From contig CAJARA010000035.1 in assembly GCA_903944295.1 (NCBI GenBank), positions 1 through 9,779 of the forward strand: 9,779 nt of DNA, in the 5' to 3' direction. The notes under the pieces are model-generated. The model was not told the DNA's origin, ran no database searches, and worked only from the letters and a program-made list of their open reading frames with translations. Shown one piece after another: positions 7,808 through 9,779 of this stretch. A program made the position numbers and the translations under genes. This DNA comes from an uncultured Chloroflexota bacterium. Its GTDB lineage: Bacteria; Chloroflexota; Limnocylindria; Limnocylindrales; Limnocylindraceae. Numbering within the stretch: position 1 is the stretch's first letter; every line of letters starts with the position of its first letter.

Positions 7808-8256
7808 CCGAGTGCTGCGAGCGCCGCGGTGACCTTCCCGGAGAGGACCTTGCCGTCGACGCGACCCTTTGTCTTGGGGGCGAGCCAGCCCATCACCTTC
7901 CCCATCTCCTTTGCGGAGCTGGCGCCGGTCTCTGCGATCGCCTGCTTCACCAGCTCATCCACATCAGCATCGGTGAGCTGCTCTGGGAGATAGACGGCGA
8001 GGATCGCGATCTCCGCCTCTTCCGCGGCGGCAAGATCTGGTCGATTCGCAGCAACGTATGCATCAACAGATTCGCGGCGCGTCTTGACCGCCTTGACGAG
8101 AACGGTGAGTGTCTCCTCATCAGTGGCGTCGTGCTTCTGCTCCTTCTCAACGAGTGAGAGCGCAGAGAGCGCCATACGGATAGTGTCGCGGCGTAGCGTC
8201 TCGCCCGACCGCATTGATGCGGCCATATCGGCTCTTAGCTGTTCACGAAGCGACAT
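7804..8256 (-). CDS. yqeY: YqeY/GatB-related domain protein
   Basis: This 150-residue cytoplasmic protein belongs to the YqeY family, which resembles the tRNA-binding tail domain of the GatB amidotransferase subunit and is often encoded next to rpsU. Its biochemical role is not settled. The sequence is canonical throughout: MSLREQLRADMAASMRSG at the N-terminus, the RRESVDAYVAANRPDLAAAE helix region, AVYLPEQLTDADVDELV, SSAKEMGKVMGWLAPKTKGR and VDGKVLSGKV near the C-terminus. An ATG 33 bases upstream is in frame, but I prefer 8256 because GAGAGGAG (8263-8270) lies 6 bases before it and because family members start with this residue pattern. It follows rpsU after 48 bases that contain a GC-rich hairpin, and its stop overlaps ybeY by 4 bases. 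Confidence 0.96.
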   Translation of the reverse strand: MSLREQLRADMAASMRSGETLRRDTIRMALSALSLVEKEQKHDATDEETLTVLVKAVKTRRESVDAYVAANRPDLAAAEEAEIAILAVYLPEQLTDADVDELVKQAIAETGASSAKEMGKVMGWLAPKTKGRVDGKVLSGKVTAALAALG

Positions 8257-8262
8257 GCGCTG

Positions 8263-8270
8263 CTCCTCTC
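8263..8270 (-). promoter_or_regulatory. Ribosome binding site of yqeY
   Basis: GAGAGGAG on the minus strand sits 6 bases before the ATG at 8256. It decides between this start and the in-frame ATG at 8289. Confidence 0.8.
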
Positions 8271-8276
8271 CGACGG

Positions 8277-8301
8277 CTCGCGCCGCCACGGGGCGCGCGA
8301 G
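8277..8301 (-). other. GC-rich hairpin between rpsU and yqeY
   Basis: On the transcript CTCGCGC-GCC pairs with GGC-GCGCGAG around a CCGT tetraloop. The stem is 10 base pairs with one bulged base, directly after the rpsU stop. No U-run follows, so a standard intrinsic terminator is unlikely. It could stabilise the rpsU mRNA 3' end, attenuate downstream expression or be a processing site. Confidence 0.5.
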
Positions 8302-8304
8302 GGA

Positions 8305-8490
8305 TCAGATCCCGCGAGGGCCTGACGGCTTCTTCTTCTTTGCGTCCTTGCGCTTCTTCTTCTCCGCTGCGTTTTCGAACGCGTCGCGGCGACGAGACTC
8401 GGCAAGGATGCCGGCCTGCTGGACCTTCTTATTGAATCGGCGCAACGCAGCCTCAAAGGACTCGTTATCACCAATGCGAACTTCTGCCAC
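8305..8490 (-). CDS. rpsU: Small ribosomal subunit protein bS21
   Basis: bS21 binds near the 3' end of 16S rRNA, close to the anti-Shine-Dalgarno region, and takes part in initiation. The 61-residue protein has the family pattern: a short beta N-terminus (MAEVRIGDNESFEAALRRFNKKVQQAGIL), then SRRRDAFENAAEKKKRKDAKKKK as two basic helices ending in a lysine-rich tail. Length and composition are typical. The start is GTG (8488-8490), preceded by AGGAGGT at 6-base spacing, the strongest Shine-Dalgarno in the window. That signal can be sequestered in a leader hairpin (separate entry). The gene is preceded by a 52-base gap after the unknown membrane-anchored gene and followed 48 bases later by yqeY, the usual partner. 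Most actinobacteria lack bS21, which helps narrow the source organism. Confidence 0.96.
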   Translation of the reverse strand: MAEVRIGDNESFEAALRRFNKKVQQAGILAESRRRDAFENAAEKKKRKDAKKKKPSGPRGI

Positions 8491-8494
8491 TTAT

Positions 8495-8521
8495 GTACCT
8501 CCTATGGGATGAGGAGGATAC
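8495..8521 (-). promoter_or_regulatory. rpsU leader hairpin that pairs its Shine-Dalgarno with a CCUCCU element
   Basis: Transcribed from the minus strand, GUA-U-CCUCCU (8521 to 8512) is complementary to AGGAGGUAC (8503 to 8495), with one bulged U and an 8-base loop CAUCCCAU. The 3' arm contains the whole rpsU Shine-Dalgarno AGGAGGU (8497-8503). The 5' arm CCUCCU is identical to the anti-Shine-Dalgarno core of 16S rRNA. There is no U-run after it, and the GTG start follows 6 bases beyond the Shine-Dalgarno. I infer a translational control element for bS21; the pairing is seen, the regulation is not shown. Confidence 0.65.
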
Positions 8522-8542
8522 CCGATTCAGCCTGGGGCCGAC

Positions 8543-9118
8543 TCAACGAGGGAGAGGGATCTCCTCCCCGAGCGTGGCGAGCACGACGAGGAGGGCCTCC
8601 GCTGCGGCGGGATCTGGGTCTGCCGAAGGGGTGCGCTGGAAGAGGATCAGGAGGCTGCCGCTGCGACGAAGGGTGAATCGAGCGTCTGGGGGGACCAAGA
8701 CGAGCGTCTGGGGGGCGACGAGGTACTCGGCCACCCGCTCCGCCGCGCTGTAGGCGGAGGCGGCGTCAGGGAAGACCACGGCCACCAGCGGGATCCCGAC
8801 CGGATCGTTCGTTGACGCGCCGCGCACCACAACGCGTGGCAGGACGTTGAACTCTGGCGGGAGTGGCGGGCGCACATCGGCACCACCAGTGATGACGCCA
8901 AGTCCCGCGGCGCGAATCGCCGCACTCAGATACTCCGTCGCCTGCGCCGTCTCTTCAACACTGCGCGGTGTTGGCGCAGCGGATGCGGGTTGCCCCTGCG
9001 GCTCAGGTGGTGGTGGTCCGCCAGAGAGCGCCGTGAAGAGGGCAAAGCCAGCGATCAAGATGAAGAACGGCACGGCGCGCGCGCGGCGCGAACGTTTTGG
9101 CTGCGGCGCCTCACTCAT
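8543..9118 (-). CDS. Unknown protein with one N-terminal membrane segment
   Basis: I do not recognise this 191-residue protein. Its N-terminus is basic (KRSRRARA, 8-15), followed by a hydrophobic helix at about 16-32 (VPFFILIAGFALFTALS) and then a proline-rich linker (GGPPPPEPQGQP, 33-44). This predicts an inside-out anchor with the remaining 140 residues outside the membrane. The soluble part has a possible helix SVEETAQATEYLSAAIRAAG (53-72), strands around LPRVVVRG and IPLVAVVFPDAASAYSAAERVAEYL (109-133), and another strand pair RSGSLLILFQ (152-161). There are no cysteines and no catalytic motif. The ATG overlaps the hinT stop by 4 bases (ATGA), which fixes the start and indicates co-translation. 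The gene ends 52 bases before the rpsU GTG. It looks real because its codon use and frame fit its neighbours, but no function can be assigned. Confidence 0.78.
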   Translation of the reverse strand: MSEAPQPKRSRRARAVPFFILIAGFALFTALSGGPPPPEPQGQPASAAPTPRSVEETAQATEYLSAAIRAAGLGVITGGADVRPPLPPEFNVLPRVVVRGASTNDPVGIPLVAVVFPDAASAYSAAERVAEYLVAPQTLVLVPPDARFTLRRSGSLLILFQRTPSADPDPAAAEALLVVLATLGEEIPLPR

Positions 9119-9465
9119 CCTGGTGGCCAGGTGAGCTGCCGTCCGGCGAGCAGGTGGTAGTGCAGATGTTGGATCGCCTGACCACCCTCGTCACCCACAT
9201 TGCTCACCAGTCGCCACCCGCGATCCGCGTAACCGGCCGCCGCGGCGAGCTCCGCCGCAACGGCGTGCATACGCGCAAGGAGCGCCGCATGCTGCGGCGT
9301 GTCGCGAAGATCGGCGGCCGAACCAATATGTTCGCGCGGGACGATCAGCAGATGGAGTGGCGCCTGTGGCGCAATGTCTTCAAAGGCGATGACAAGGTCA
9401 GAGGCGTGGTGCTGCGTGCTCGGCAGTTCGCCGGCGATGATGCGACAGAAGAGACAATCAGCCAT
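9115..9465 (-). CDS. hinT: HIT-family nucleotide phosphoramidase (HinT type)
   Basis: The protein hydrolyses purine nucleoside phosphoramidates and acyl-AMP-type conjugates; its cellular role in bacteria is only partly understood. The 116-residue protein has the full HinT layout: CLFCRIIAGELPS (4-16) with a Cys pair, VIAFEDIAPQAPLHLLIVPREHI (25-47), SNVGDEGGQ (88-96), and the histidine triad HLHYHLLAGR (100-109), in which the middle His102 is the expected nucleophile. It ends LTWPPG, the classic HinT C-terminus. The start overlaps the end of prmA by 8 bases, and no Shine-Dalgarno is evident, so translation probably depends on prmA. prmA-HIT-rpsU order is common in several phyla. Confidence 0.96.
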   Translation of the reverse strand: MADCLFCRIIAGELPSTQHHASDLVIAFEDIAPQAPLHLLIVPREHIGSAADLRDTPQHAALLARMHAVAAELAAAAGYADRGWRLVSNVGDEGGQAIQHLHYHLLAGRQLTWPPG

Positions 9466-9779
9466 GCGTCAATTCTAGCGCAACCCACTCGCCCTCTCCC
9501 CAACGCTCAGCGAGGGTGAGTCCTGAGGCGCTCAGCGCGGCGATCGTCCCATCTGCGCGTGCGGCGAAGATGCCGCTCGCCAAGAGTCGTCCACCAGGTG
9601 CAACGGCGGCGGCGAGGAGTGGCGCAAGTTGGATGTGTAGTGCGGCGACGAGATTGGCAACAACGAGCGGCGCGGCGTGAGCAAGTGGAAGCGAACCGAG
9701 TGTGATCGTTGCGCGCGCGCTGAGACCGTTTCGCTCAAGGTTGCCGCGCGCCGCATCAACGGCGAGCTGGTCAATATCA
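9458..9779 (-). CDS. prmA: Ribosomal protein L11 methyltransferase, C-terminal part (runs off right edge)
   Basis: PrmA methylates ribosomal protein uL11 using S-adenosylmethionine. About 106 C-terminal residues are visible. The fragment begins DIDQLAVDAARGNLERNG, matching the D-x-D-P-x-A-V-x-A-A-x-x-N stretch after the SAM motif. It continues with LVVANLVAALH, equivalent to the conserved v-v-ANIL motif, then LLAAAVAPGGRLLASGIF (the L-x-PGG-x-L-x-SGI block), and ends ERWGEGEWVALELTHG. The SAM-binding glycine motif and the N-terminal substrate domain lie outside the window. The stop TGA (9458-9460) falls inside the hinT coding region, 8 bases of overlap. It is the most upstream gene seen in this co-directional block. 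Confidence 0.93.
   Translation of the reverse strand, partial: DIDQLAVDAARGNLERNGLSARATITLGSLPLAHAAPLVVANLVAALHIQLAPLLAAAVAPGGRLLASGIFAARADGTIAALSASGLTLAERWGEGEWVALELTHG

Noticed and set aside
8257..8289. Upstream ATG for yqeY at 8289
   Set aside because: The added residues contain the ribosome binding site of the internal ATG and are not part of the family pattern.
8495..8521. rpsU leader hairpin as a terminator of the upstream gene
   Set aside because: It is followed by ACAUAA and the rpsU start, not a U-run, and its 3' arm is exactly the Shine-Dalgarno.
1..9779. CRISPR array, tRNA/rRNA gene, insertion sequence, prophage or defence island
   Set aside because: No direct-repeat array, cloverleaf, transposase motif or atypical segment was seen; the window is continuous core coding sequence.

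Overview
This is a GC-rich bacterial chromosomal segment (roughly 60-65% GC by eye) in which every gene I can support lies on the minus strand. Read in the direction of transcription (right to left), the order is: prmA (3' part) - hinT - a membrane-anchored unknown - rpsU - yqeY - ybeY - pth - mfd - apt - a divergent methylthioribose-1-phosphate isomerase-like gene - a GNAT acetyltransferase - manC (5' part). No intergenic gap exceeds about 62 bases. Most junctions are 4- or 8-base start/stop overlaps or gaps of 6-10 bases, so the block looks like one long co-directional housekeeping transcription unit, possibly with internal signals. I saw no tRNA or rRNA gene, insertion sequence, CRISPR array, prophage or defence gene.

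Right part (7.26-9.78 kb): genes of ribosome and translation maintenance. They comprise PrmA (L11 methylation), the HinT nucleotide hydrolase, ribosomal protein bS21, a YqeY/GatB-related protein and the YbeY rRNA endonuclease. This is the prmA/HIT/rpsU/yqeY/ybeY neighbourhood known from Firmicutes and several other phyla, here without rsmE, dnaJ or phoH. The rpsU leader carries a hairpin that buries its Shine-Dalgarno sequence, and I consider it the most interesting regulatory element here.

Middle (2.48-7.26 kb): pth (peptidyl-tRNA hydrolase) and mfd (transcription-repair coupling factor), a pair also close together in Bacillus-type genomes, followed by apt (adenine salvage).

Left part (1-2.47 kb): a full-length but degenerate relative of MtnA/eIF2B-type isomerases with an extra N-terminal region, a GNAT acetyltransferase with an extra N-terminal domain, and the start of a mannose-1-phosphate guanylyltransferase gene for GDP-mannose supply.

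Organism: the presence of bS21 argues against a typical actinobacterium. The mixed Firmicutes-like gene order at high GC would fit a GC-rich Chloroflexota or a related lineage, but this is a weak inference. The sequence GATC is clearly over-represented along the window. Apart from the rpsU leader and the MtnA-like gene, the window is ordinary core genome, and I did not find a new multi-gene system in it.
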